64,000 bases of DNA from Rugalucina vietnamica. Lineage: Eukaryota > Mollusca > Bivalvia > Lucinida > Lucinidae. The DNA lies in NCBI GenBank assembly GCA_964017185.1, contig OZ024874.1:54154856-54218855 (forward strand), in the 5' to 3' direction. Position numbers and translations under genes: made by a program. The notes under the pieces were generated by a model. That model did not search any database, was not told the origin of the DNA, and worked only from the letters and a program-made list of their open reading frames with translations. Positions 51,762 through 62,893 of this stretch are shown here, piece after piece (positions within the stretch are counted from its first letter, which is position 1; every line of letters starts with the position of its first letter).

Positions 51762-53867
51762 CAGTACAGTCCAGGGGGATTTTCACCAGCCCGCCCACCC
51801 CCGCGGACGATTTCTCTGAGTTCCCCGCAATCCCGCTCACCTGTCCGCTTATGATCCCACCGCGGAATATTTTAATCCCACCGCGGATTGCGGCGGATCC
51901 GCGGAGGATCCTCCCGTTACCTGTATAATTCCACCGCGGGTTTGCGGAGGATTTCCAATGAAAAGTAATGACGTCATAATGATTGACAGGTACAGTTATC
52001 TCACACATCTCGTGATTTGAAAACATCTAAATTTTCACTCGTGCTACGCACTCGTGAAAATTTGATGTTTTCAACTCACTCGATGAAATATATTTGGTAT
52101 TCATCTCAAAAAAGTAAATTTCCTCTATCTTCTTTCTTGCTTTCAGTCATGCTGTCATTCAAAAGAAGATACAAATTTGACAGTCAATAGCAAAATTGAA
52201 ACATTCATTCATTCATTCGTTCATTCTTGCTTTCGTATTCATCTATTTGTTTGTTCTTTCTATGTACATTCAATGTTCAAATCAAAATATTTAGCATCTT
52301 TGCCTCTCTTTTTCTTTAGTTATTGTTTCTGCAAAATATATGAAGTTGGGCTTTGATGTGAAAAAATTTGTTTTCCATTCTAATATACATGATTGCAAGT
52401 GAAGAAATTTTTTTATTGCTTGTCGTGTCCAATAATAACTCATTGCTGACCACACATTTGCCACCTGTCAATTTAACAGGTAATACTTATAAGGACATGC
52501 CAATTTATGGCTTCTCTGTCAATAAGCTATATAATGCACTTAATATTTTAGCATCATTTAAATATTAATTTCTAGAATCAAAACCAGTTCGTTTAAAGTT
52601 AATTAGTCAAGATCACATTTCTCACCATGGAGCATACTGTCAAAAGACTAAACGCACAAATTGTGGGTACACGTGAGGGGTGCTGGTCAACTCGTACTTT
52701 TTTTTCTCGTACTGTGGTCGACTCGTACTAAAAAAAACTCGTAGCGCATTTTACCTTAGTCAACTCGTACTTTTTACTTTGGTCAACTCGTACTTTATAA
52801 TTGGTCAAGTCGTACTTTGTCAAATCGCACCCCCTTTGTTACAGTACAGTCCAGGGGGATTTTCACCAGCCCGCCCACCCCCGCGGATGATTTCGCTGAG
52901 CCCCCCGCAATCCCGCTCACCTGTCCGCTTATAATCCCACCGCGGAATATTTTAATCCCGCCGCGGATTGCGGCGGATCCGTGGAGGATCCTCCCGTTAC
53001 CTGTATAATTCCACCGCGGGTTTGCGGAGGATTTCCAATGAAAAGTAATGACGTCATAATGATTGACAGGTACAGTTATCTCACACATCTCGTGATTTGA
53101 AAACATCTAAATTTTCAACTCACTCGATGAAATATATTTGGTATTTACCTCAAAAAAGTAAATATCCTCTATCTCTTCTTTCTTGCTTTCAGTCATGCTG
53201 TCATTCAAATGAAGATACAAATTTGACATTGTCAATAGCAAAATTGAAACATTCATTCATTCGTTCGTTCATTCTTGCTTTCTTATTCATCCATTTGTTT
53301 GTTCTTTCTATGTACATTCAATGTTCAAATCGAAATATTTAGCATCTTTGCCTCTCTTTTTATTTAGTTATTGTTTCCGCAAAATATATGGTTGGGCTTT
53401 GATGTGAAAAATTTTGTTTTCCATTCTTATATACATGATTGCAAGTGAAGAAACTTTTTTATTGCTCGTCGTGTCCAATAATAACTCATTGCTGACCACA
53501 CATTTGCCACCTGTTAATTTAACAGGTAATACTTATTAGGACATGCCGATTTATGGCTTCTCTGTCAATAAGCTATATAATGCACTTAATATTTTAGCAT
53601 CATTTAAATATTAATTTCTAGAATCAAAACCAGTTCGTTTAAAGTTAATTAGTCAAGTTCACATTTCTCACCATGGAGCATACTGTCAAAAGACTTAACG
53701 CACAAATTGTGGGTACACGTGAGAACCGTCTCGCCGAGGCGGTTCTAAAGAGTACCAACAATCTGTTTTGGAGAAAAAAATATGTAAACCCCTGTATACC
53801 CAAGTTTTGCTATAAAAGTTGGGTATACGGGGCAAACATTTAATGTTTAATTTTTTCCTGGTGCAAT

Positions 53868-54003
53868 GAAATATAAAGTTAGATCCTTTGGAAGCAGTAA
53901 AAATATATACAAGTAAGATAGTGGGCCATATAGCGCTATTTCGGGTAATGAACCCTCGTCAGTGACCCTTAACAAACCGGCAACGAAAGCCAGATATAGT
54001 AAC
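53868..54003. repeat. Dispersed repeat R4, copy 4, inserted in the inner element
   Basis: GTTAGATCCTTTGGAAGCAG, GTGGGCCATATAG, TTTCGGGTAATGAACCC, CAGTGACCCTTAACAAACC and GAAAGCCAGATA. The outer element lacks it: there TTCCTGGTGCA runs straight into AGTACATTTTTGACAC (57705-57725). Confidence 0.65.
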
Positions 54004-54160
54004 AAGTATACATTTTCGACACAAACAGGGTAATACAGACACAAGCCTTAAAAGATATAAAATTGCGTAACTGGTTAAACAAAATGTTTGCTATGTCGGA
54101 ATTCGTCCCAAAATTTATGAAATTTTGTTGACTGTGACAAAACATTTCAAAATTAAAATT

Positions 54161-54375
54161 TGAGCCGCCACATCAGAAAACTAACAATCTGCATAAGCGA
54201 AAACAAAGGCGCAGATCAGCGCAGGTGTTCAGTGCCTTTTAGTTTTCGCTACATGGATAGTACAAAACTTCGACTATTCATGCTTCTAGCCTGTTTCTGT
54301 GACTGTACAGGTTGGTTTTTGTCGGACCGGTTCGGATACTTATATTGTTTGTTGGTTTTCTCATGTGCAGGCTCA
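54161..54375. repeat. GAGCCGCC...GGCTCA repeat unit within the GC-rich TIR family
   Basis: Begins GAGCCGCCACATCAGAAAAC, contains AAAGGCGCAGATCAG and ends TTTTCTCATGTGCAGGCTCA. Related units lie at 54550-54771 and 56038-56279 in the inner element and at 57850-58062, 58230-58471 and 58797-59033 in the outer one. Translations rich in S-E-N-K-G-A-D-Q are shadows of this repeat. Confidence 0.6.
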
Positions 54376-54988
54376 TTTCTTTTCTATTCTATTCGTTTTC
54401 ATCAACAATGTGATTTACAGGGGATTAACAACTTACTGTACCTGAGCAATAAAACTTATCAATGAGTGGTGTCATTATAACAGGTAATAACCCTAAGGTG
54501 TCAAACGTGTGCCTCTATGACAATATTACTGGACATGACTTGGCAAAAGATCTACACCACAAGGGTTTCTACACAAATGCAAACCGAGCTGTGCAGGCAC
54601 AGACGATGACTGGAGGCTGTAAATTTTAAATTTAGAAAATAGAGAAATTGTACTATCCGTGTAACGAAAACAAGAACGATGATCGGCTTCGCAGTTACTG
54701 CGAACTGATCTGCGCCTTTGGTTTCGCATATGCAGATTGTTTGTTTCCTCATGAGGCGGCTCATATTTCTTTCTAAAATCTGAATACGGATTATGTGCTG
54801 TGATTGTACCTGCATAAGATGGCTGAAAAATTTTTGAGATATGCTGGGCCGCCAAATTGGATCAGACTGTGCGCCTAACACATAGTTAGTAAATTAGTGT
54901 AGGGTAGAGGAGCAGAGAGAAAGAGAGAGAGACAGTGTAACCATATACTCTGTTGTCTAGCCGTCATGTTTCAGATTCAACGATGATA

Positions 54989-55930
54989 CGAGGATGATCC
55001 AATAATGATTGAGACTTTTTGAATTATTCCTATGTAAATAAACTTGGCTTATTGTGAATATCTTGTTAGCATTGCTCAATGTATTGTGCACACGAGACAC
55101 TGGTTAAAATTCACACTAAGACAAATGCCTTCTGTTGCTTAGCAACGAGAGAATGCGAGTCAACTGTCCTTGGCCACGTGGTACCAATGCTTATAAAATG
55201 GGTTGCCATGGTAACTGGTGATAAAAATTCCAATCACGGCACACTGTTATTTATAGCGTTTATAAATACCTTTATGCTCTGCAAATATCATTTACATACA
55301 GCTGATAATTCAAGTAGGTTGAGCATTTTTGCGAAAAAAGCTGTGTTTTAGTTGTGAAAAAAAATCAATGATTTCGGGGGTAGGGGAGAGAAATATCTTA
55401 TAACCTGAGAAGACATGACACAATTAATTGATTTTAACCTAGAACTGATCAATTATGGGATAAATATTTCACTATAATTTCAAAAGGGACACTTAGCCCT
55501 TTTGTTTTATGTTGCCTAGCAACGATAGAATTTGGAAAATGCTATAAGCCAGAATTCATAGAGGAAAATGGTTGCTAGGCAACCACGTCTCGAGCACTAG
55601 AGCAAAACTCGAATTGACCGAAGCAAATTATTTCAGAGATGAATGTTAACACAGGCAATACTCAATTATTATAAGATACCGTTTTTAAAGTTTGTGACAT
55701 AGCTAGATTTATATAGACTATGTTTGTTCGAATGGGCAAATGGTGGCCATAGATACTGCACGAGTGGTTCTTACATAACCATAGCAACCAAAGTTGATGA
55801 GCAAATTTGATAAAACACGCTCCGCAGAAAGATCAAATGTGTATCTAGTGAACGAAATTAGTTAACTTGAGCCAGTCAACAAGGTTTATAAAACAAGAGA
55901 AAAGTCTCAATCATTATTGGATCATCCTCG
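54989..55930. mobile_element. TA-flanked element with 31-bp perfect inverted repeats
   Basis: Left end CGAGGATGATCCAATAATGA then TTGAGACTTTT; the right end is its exact reverse complement; TA on both sides (54987-54988, 55931-55932). The matching place in the outer element (58670-58685) reads GATGATACATATTTTT with a single TA: an empty site. The 942-bp interior holds TTGCTTAGCAAC and GTTGCCTAGCAAC/GTTGCTAGGCAAC words but no transposase. TA duplication suggests the mariner group. Confidence 0.85.
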
Positions 55931-56456
55931 TACATAATATGTAATATTATTTTTCACTTATGCAAATAAAATGTGTCTTTGTATGTTTCCTTTTGATTGT
56001 AAATGGTGATTTTTTCATTTGACAGTAAACTCAAGCCTTCGAGCCACATCATCAGAAAACCAACAATGTGGTTTCAGAACAGATTCGACACAAACCGAGC
56101 TGTACAGTCACAGAAGCAGGCTAGAGACTGGAAATTTCGGATTTAGAAAGTAGAGGAATTGTACTATCTGTTAAGCGAAAACAAAGGGATTGATCAGCTT
56201 TGCAGTAACTGCGAAGCTGATCTGCGCCTTTGTTGTTGTATATGCATAGATTTGGTTTTCTCATGACACGGCTCATATCAGTAGCTTCAGATAACAATTA
56301 AAATCATCGGTTTATAAAAATAATATTTTTTTATTGTGTACCAGTATGTAGTATACTTTGTGTAAGAAAATGTTTCCATTAAAAAAAAAAAAAAAAAAAG
56401 ATTCAACGTAAGCTTTTACCTATGTTGGTCTTGTGTATATTGTCACATAAAAATAA

Positions 56457-56460
<4 letters not shown>

Positions 56461-56492
<32 letters not shown>

Positions 56493-56505
56493 TCTCTCTG
56501 TTTGC
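56461..56505. repeat. (CT)n microsatellite, inner element
   Basis: Same place in the element as the GA tract at 4653 (opposite strand). Confidence 0.9.
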
Positions 56506-59139
56506 CTTTGGGTGTGTGTGCGTCGTACCATATCTTATATCTTTCACTAAAGTGATTCTACAACCATGCAGAATCTGGGATTTTCTTGACAAAAATGCAT
56601 TTACACTTTATGATCGTAAAACATGCATTTTTAATTAAGATACATGAAACAAAAATAATAATCGAATTATATTTAAACTCGGGTCTAAGTACAAGTATGC
56701 ATTACAATAAATTTGAAACAAGCCCCGCCCACTTTCCTTATTCATCCTCATTCCACTGCGGGTCCGCGGTGGAAAGTTAGAGACAAAAAATACAGGTAAG
56801 CGCGGACGATAAAATTTCTACTTCTTTACCCCGCCGCGGAAACTCCGCAATCCCGCCGACTAAGGCGTTTCCGCGGTGGATATTAAAATTTTAATCCTTT
56901 TTCTTGCAGCCCCCTCTCCGCGGGGATGGGCGGGCTGGTGAAAATCCCCCTGGACTGTACTGTATCTTGGGGTTAATTGGAGTAGATAAGTGTATCCAAT
57001 TATGGAGTAGTCACCTTCTTGCTGCATGAAATGCAATTTTTAGTTTTTCTTTTATTCCCCATTTATGTTAAAATTGATAAAATTATAAATCTGATAAAAC
57101 TGATAAAACTTTATTTAAAATAATTTAAAAGACGCAGTCGTTCCCATTCTGCATGGTCATGTTGGTGAAATATTCAATTAACCGTTACTATTGTGTAATA
57201 AAATCCGCTCGCTCACTCAGGTGATGATTTACGTCATGCATGTCTAAGCCTGAATATGAGATTCAGATAAATTCTGCTCACACGGTCAATGATTTAATTA
57301 ACTAAATCATAAGTACGTCATGCATGTAGTGCTTGTGATTACATCTTTTTTCAAGAAAAGGCACATCCAATAAAATGCAAAACATCATATTTGTCAAATA
57401 AATATTCATAAAATATATAAGATTATTTCAAAAGTACGAGTTGACAAAAAAAAGTACGAGTTGACTAAAGGTACGAGTTTACGTCAGTACGAGTTGACCA
57501 ATGGAAAAGTACGACTTGACTGGGGACGAGTTAGAAAAAGTACGAGTTAACCATAACCCAACGTGAGAACCGTCTCGCCGAGGCGGTTCTAAAGAGCACC
57601 AACAATCTGTTTTGGAGAAAAAAAATGTAAACCCCTGTATACCCAAGTTTTGCTATAAAAGTGGGGTATACGGGGCAAACATTTAATGTTTATTTTTTCC
57701 TGGTGCAAGTACATTTTTGACACAAACAGGGTAATACAGACACAAGCCTTAAAAGATATAAAATTGCGTAAATTGGTTAAACAAAATGTTTGCAATGTCG
57801 GAATTCGTCCCAAAATTTATGAAAATTTGTTGACTGTGACATTAAAATTTGAGCCGCCACATCAGAAAACTAACAATCTGCATAAGCGAAAACAAAGGCG
57901 CAGATCAGCGCAGGTGTTCAGAGCCTTTTTGTTTTCGCTACATGGATAGTACAAAACTTCGACTATTCATGGTTCTAGTCTGTTTATGTGACTGTACAGG
58001 TTGGTTTTTGTCGGACCGGTTCGGATATATTGTTTGTTAGTTTTCTCATGTGCAGGCTCATTTCTTTTCTATTCTCTTCGTTTTATGCTTCAACTATTTC
58101 ATCAACAATGTGATTTACAGGGGATTAGCAACTTACTGTACCTGAGCAATAAAACTTATCAATGAATGGTGTCATTATAACAGGTAATACCCCTAAGGTG
58201 TCAAACGTGTGCCTCTATGACAATATTACTGGACATGACTTGGCAAAAGATCTACACCACAAGGGTTTCTACACAAATGCAAACCGAGCTGTGCAGGCAC
58301 AGACGATGACTGGAGGCTGTAAATTTTAGATTTAGAAAATAGAGAAATTGTACTATCCGTGTAACGAAAACAAGGAGTCTGACGATGATCGGCTTCGCAG
58401 TTACTGCGAACTGATCTGCGCCTTTGGTTTCGCATATGCAGATTGTTGGTTTTCTCATGAGGCGGCCCATATTACTTTCTAAAATCTGAATACGGATTGT
58501 CCCAGCATAAGATGGCTGAAGAATTTGAGATATGCTAGGCCGCCAAATTGGACCAGACTGTGCGCCTAACACATAGTTAGTAAATTAGTGTAGGGTAGAG
58601 GAGCAGAGAGAAAGAGAGAGAGACAGTGTAACCATACACTCTGTTGTCTAGCCGTCATGTTTCAGATTCAACGATGATACATATTTTTCACAAATGTGTC
58701 TATGTATGTTTCCTTTTGATTGTAAATGGTGATTTAAGAAGTGTTGTGAAATCTTTTTTTTTTTTTTATTTTCATTTGACAGTAAACTCAAGCCTTCGAG
58801 CCACATCATCAGAAAACCAACAATGTGGTTTCAGAACAGATTCGACACAAACCGAGCTGTACAGTCACAGAAGCAGGCTAGAGACTAGAAATTTCGGATT
58901 TAGAAAGTAGAGGAATTATACTATCTGTTAAGCGAAATCAAAGGGATTCATCAGCTTTGCAGTAACTGCGAAGCTGATCTGCGCCTTTGTTTTTGTATAT
59001 GCACAGTTTTGGTTTTCTCATGACACGGCTCATATCAGTAGCTTCAGAGTATAACAATTAAAATCATCGGTTTATAAAAATAATATTTTTTATTGTGTAC
59101 CAGTATGAAGTATACTTTGTGTAAGAAAATGTTTCCATG

Positions 59140-59173
<34 letters not shown>

Positions 59174-59232
59174 TTCAACATAAGCTTTTACCTATGTTAA
59201 CCTTGTGTCTATTATTGTCACATGAAAATATG

Positions 59233-59265
<33 letters not shown>
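59233..59265. repeat. (CT)n microsatellite, outer element
   Basis: Shorter counterpart of 56461-56505. Nearby A-runs at 56380-56399 and 59139-59171 also correspond. Confidence 0.9.
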
Positions 59266-59269
<4 letters not shown>

Positions 59270-59729
59270 GCCTTTAGGTGTGTGTGCGTCGTACCATATC
59301 TTATATCTTTCACTGAAGTGATTCTACAACCATGCAGAATCTGGGATTTTCGTGATAGAAACGCATTTACACTTTATGATCGTAAAACATGTATTTTTTA
59401 TTAAGATACATGAAACAAAAAAATAATCGAATTAGATTTAAACTCGGGTCTAAGTACAAGTATGCATTACAATAAATTGGAAACAAGCCCCGCCCACTTT
59501 CCTTATTCATCCTCATTCCACCGCGGGTCCGCGGTGGAAAGTTAGAGACAAAAAATACAGGTAAGCGCGGACGATAAAATTTCTATTTCTTTACCCCGCC
59601 GCGGAAACTCCGCAATCCCGCCGACTAGGGCGTTTCCGCGGTGGATATTAAAATTTTAAACCTTTTTCTTGCAGCCCCCTCTCCGCGGGGGTGGGCGGGC
59701 TGGTGAAAATCCCCCTGGACTGTACTGTA

Positions 59730-59807
59730 TGTAGGTGCCGCCACGGTTGCAAAACAGCCTTAGACTTTTCGGTTCCCACAACGTACATTTGGTGTGAAAA
59801 ATAATAA

Positions 59808-59842
<35 letters not shown>

Positions 59843-59858
59843 TAATAATAATAATAAT

Positions 59859-59894
<36 letters not shown>

Positions 59895-60265
59895 GAAGTT
59901 ACTTTTTTTTGATAAATCTTCCAATTTATACTGCCTAAATTTCGGTGTTTTTGTTGACAAAAACTATCGAAAGTCGGTCCCCAAAAGGCACTCAGAACGC
60001 GTTTAGAGGCACCAATTCATCAAAATTATCTCGGGGGAGATTCCCCGAACCCCCCTTACTAGAGGGGTATTCCCCCTCTCGTGCTCTCCCCCAATCGTGC
60101 CTTCGGCACTCGTCCATGTCTTCCGCCGGACCGCTTTTAAAAACCCGGCGACGGCCCTGCTATATGAACTGGAACAGAACAAATAAAATGTAGCTGAAAT
60201 CAGTATCTTCTTTTTTTCAATTTATTGAAATTATATTGATAATGATATATCTATGTCTCGGGTCT
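59730..60265. other. ATT microsatellite and GC-rich tail of an unrecognised repeat
   Basis: A (TAA)n tract at 59802-59893 is followed by GGGGGAGATTCCCCGAACCC, CTAGAGGGGTATTCCCCCTC, GTGCCTTCGGCACTCGTCC and CCCGGCGACGGCCCTGCTA. This style is seen at the ends of some non-autonomous DNA transposons, but no matching second end is visible. The poly-isoleucine and poly-lysine style frames here are microsatellite shadows. Confidence 0.5.
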
Positions 60266-60870
60266 ACAATGCACGATGGTTATATCTATACAACTGTCTA
60301 CACTGAAGTGTAGCGAGTTCTGTGAGAAGAGCTTGTCTACATACGATTTTTCTACTCTGTATACCACATTGCCACATAATCGGATCAAAGAAAAACTTCT
60401 CGATTTGATAGAGTGGACCTTCAAAAGAGCAGTAAAAACTATAATTCACTTTATTTGGGCTGTAATAACACAAAAACTTGTTTCACTTCCTCCGACCAGT
60501 CGGTATACACTTTGGTCATGTCAGAATATTTGATGCCTTATCCTATCTCCTGGATAATATTTAAATTAGATTCGGAACCAAGTTATACAGACAAATTGTT
60601 GGAATTCAGATGGGTACAAACTGCGCCCATCTCGAAGCTGATTTATTTTTATAATGCTACGAAAGAGATTTTATGGATTCTCTTAACCCTGACAAAACAA
60701 GCTGATGTGATCGATGTCTTTAATTTGACTTCTAGGTATCTTGATGACCTTTTGAACATTGACAATTCTTATTTTGAAGACATGATCAATCAAATTTATC
60801 CACCTGAACTGCAGTTAAAAAATAGCCAACACCACAGATACCGAAGCCCCCGTTTTTGATTTACATGTTT
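60266..60870 (+). pseudogene. PT-family reverse transcriptase fossil, copy k
   Basis: The most N-terminal PT coding seen here: FSTLYTTLPHNRIKEKLLD, then RYTLWSCQN and, further on, FNLTSRYLDDLLNIDNSYFE with the catalytic Y-L-D-D and IYPPELQLKN. Broken at several points. It passes into a tail at 60871 with the expected C-terminal coding missing. Confidence 0.7.
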
Positions 60871-61425
60871 CTATTGATTCACCACGAGGACCAAAGCTTC
60901 TTGTCTTTTGCTTGGCCCACCGGGGTTCAACTGGTGTTTTTATTTGCTTCGGACTAACTGTATGTTGTGAACCACTGCAGAATATGAGGGTGAGGTTAGG
61001 CGCCTATATTTTTTTCAGCTCATATGAGACGGGTCAATCAGTTGGTGGGGCAACCGAGAAAAACCACCTGACACACCCGCAAGCAGAACTTGGCTTGTCT
61101 CACATGTGGCCTGAGCAGGGCTCGAACCCACACCGGTCACAGCGGTGAGATGATCGAGGGATTAAGAAACAGCGCTCTTAACCGCTCGGTCACGGGGGCT
61201 GCTTTCATATTTTTAGTTAAGTTATTTTTAGTTAAGTTCGTGTAGCTGTGTGTCCGCCTATTTGGGAATAGCTGCTCACACGGCTTGCAATATGTTTTCT
61301 TGGTATAAGAGTACCTAAATGTTATTTTAGTTTTTTTCACCGGTCGGTTTGTTGAGTGGGAGTTTTTTTCTGATTGCACCATTTCCTGATCATTGCCTAC
61401 TTGTACCTTTCTAAATAATCCTAGC
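60871..61425 (+). mobile_element. PT-family tail, copy k, interrupted by a SINE
   Basis: GATTCACCACGAGGACCAAA and CTTGGCCCACCGGGGTTCAA in unusual order, then ATGAGGGTGAGGTTAGGCG, the SINE, and GTGTCCGCCTATTTGGGAAT to TTGCCTACTTGTACC. The first landmarks are out of the usual order, so this copy is rearranged. Confidence 0.65.
61005..61202 (-). mobile_element. tRNA-derived SINE with type II-like head (S3)
   Basis: On the minus strand: CCCGTGACCGAGCGGTTAAG (A box), GCTGTTTCTTAATCCCTCG, then GTGTGGGTTCGAGCCCTGC (B box). The long gap between boxes matches a serine- or leucine-type tRNA with a variable arm. The body continues AAGCCAAGTTCTGCTTGCGG. Inserted in PT copy k. Confidence 0.65.
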
Positions 61426-61491
61426 AAGGTATCTTTCCTAGACACAATAAATGCGTTCTGTGAACAAAAGAAAAAACAAAAAAAAAAAAAC

Positions 61492-61522
<31 letters not shown>

Positions 61523-61969
61523 AATTTTTATTACCATTCTAAAGCCTAGTTTGGAAACACTGAACCTATAGTACTGTCCTAAGGTTTTGGATATTGACGT
61601 TCCTCCGAGCTTCTTATTTTGTATACGGTTCTGTGTTGATTACATGACCGAACTTCACTAGCAAAAACTGTTTCTGGGTTGTCTCATTGCTGACACAACA
61701 CATTGATTTCATGAATTGCAGTGACTATAAATACAAAGTTAAAAACTTAAAGGTACAGTGTCGGAATCGTGGTTGATCACTTCGTTGGCTTCTTTAAAAG
61801 GGCTACCAATTGTCAGTATCTAAAACTGTAATGATTCTACCTATATTAAAAATGACATTTCAGTAAAGACTATGTTATACCCAAACTCTCAGCTTTAAAC
61901 GACGCAGCAACACGCTTATAAGCAGTTTATAAGTGATTTCCAAATTTTATTTCATTGTCTGGCATACTA
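61426..61969. other. A-rich stretch, no recognised gene
   Basis: A-runs at 61468-61520, then AT-rich DNA with nothing recognised. Confidence 0.45.
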
Positions 61970-62023
61970 GGTACAAGTAGGCAAAGATCAGGAAAAGGCG
62001 CAATCAGAAAAAGACTCCCACTC
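61970..62023 (-). mobile_element. PT tail terminus, 54-bp fragment (copy l)
   Basis: GGTACAAGTAGGCAAAGATC, AGGAAAAGGCGCAATCAGAA and AAGACTCCCACTC. A short terminal piece with ACTAGGTA on one side and ATACTAGGTATG on the other, which could be a short duplication. Confidence 0.6.
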
Positions 62024-62211
62024 ATACTAGGTATGTTTTAAGGAACAGATATTACCATTAACATGATCTATACTTCATGACTACAATATGTCTATAGTTC
62101 CTGATTACAATATGCGAAACGGTAAAAGTAAATAGTTAATTTCAAAAAGAATACCTACTCTAAAATCGGTACAAATACAAAAAGAATATATCGTAAAAAG
62201 ACAGTCACAAA

Positions 62212-62254
<43 letters not shown>

Positions 62255-62692
62255 TTGATGTTGTTGTTTTTGTTGTTTTGTTTAAGTTTAACTTTAATTT
62301 GCATGTATTTCTTTTCAAGTCGTATTTATATTTTGTTTTCATTTCAATTTTGTATAATTATCGTTGTAGTCCCGACAGTCACAAACGTTTTATTGTGTAA
62401 ATTTCATTTTAATTTGTAGGCATTTATTTCTTTTCAAGTCGTATTAATAATTTGTTTTGTTTTCAATTTTGTATAATTATCGTTTAAATTACGTGTTTAT
62501 TCGTGTCTTAACTGCTTTGAAGTTTCTGAGACCCTAAGTATCGACTTTGTATATATTTTCATGCTTCTTTTTCAGATTTATCAGAATTACCCTATAGTAT
62601 TAGTACCTATTATCTAGCTTAATTAACAAAACAAAAGCTTATAGCGGCGTAAGCAATTTTCATGGGTTGATTTCCCACAAATTTGTTTGTTT
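62024..62692. other. T-run and duplicated AT-rich segment
   Basis: A T-run at 62214-62252 and a roughly 110-bp duplication: TTTCTTTTCAAGTCGTATT with TTTTGTATAATTATCGTT at 62308-62368 and again at 62429-62485, each preceded by ACAGTCACAAA.GTTT. Nothing coding. Confidence 0.55.
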
Positions 62693-62893
62693 GTATTAAG
62701 CTGAATGTCCAAGTCAACAATTTTTCAGTCATGTCTGGGCGGAGTCACCGTCTCCTGGGTATTAACTAGTACTGTGGGGAGTAAATGTGCTTTGCTCAAG
62801 GACACAATACGGTGTCGCCAGTGCGGATCGAACTCAGGACCTCTCGATTCGGAGTCCGATGCTCTACAACTATGCCACCGCGAACTTAACCCA
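62693..62893 (-). mobile_element. tRNA-derived SINE, family S1 copy
   Basis: The reverse complement carries GCGGTGGCATAGTTGTAGAG, CGAGAGGTCCTGAGTTCGAT, CAGACATGACTGAAAAATTG and TTGACTTGGACATTCAGC. Complete head-to-tail copy. Confidence 0.75.

Larger units (their letters stand above)
52842..56962. mobile_element. Inner GC-rich TIR element of the nest
   Basis: Same ends as the outer element and TA on both sides (52840-52841, 56963-56964), 4121 bp. Its left 890 bp match 51762-52676 and its remainder matches 57561-59727, apart from extra insertions at 53868-54003 and 54989-55930. This is the most complete copy of the family here, but still without a transposase frame. Confidence 0.75.
52678..57560. 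mobile_element. Middle element of the nest, with repeated GTCAACTCGTAC subterminal words
   Basis: The left end is GGGTGCTGGTCAACTCGTAC and the right end is GTACGAGTTAACCATAACCC, imperfect inverted repeats (about 17 of 20). Several GTCAACTCGTAC words lie inside the left end and GTACGAGTTGAC words inside the right end. The 7-bp ACGTGAG lies on both sides (52671-52677, 57561-57567), as a target duplication. Without the inner element it is about 0.76 kb. Class unknown; 7-8 bp duplications occur in hAT-like and some other superfamilies. Confidence 0.65.
51762..59727. mobile_element. Outer GC-rich TIR element of a nested insertion
   Basis: Starts CAGTACAGTCCAGGGGGATT and ends with its reverse complement, AATCCCCCTGGACTGTACTG, each bordered by TA. 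Its body is split by the element at 52678-57560: sequence up to GGTACACGTGA (52676) resumes at ACGTGAGAACCGTCTCGCC (57561). Without the insertion it is about 3.1 kb. The right part holds GAGCCGCC...GGCTCA repeat units, a CT tract and CCGCGG-rich ends. No transposase seen. Confidence 0.75.

Noticed and set aside
54160-58572. Frames containing S-E-N-K-G-A-D-Q-R-R and C-F-R-Y-T-D-S-T
   Set aside because: These peptides are shadows of the GAGCCGCC...GGCTCA repeat, which produces similar spurious peptides wherever it occurs.
59760-60006. Poly-isoleucine frames on both strands
   Set aside because: Translation of the (TAA)n microsatellite.
61120-61195. Serine or leucine tRNA gene on the minus strand
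   Set aside because: Same reason: a SINE body follows and the element interrupts a PT tail.
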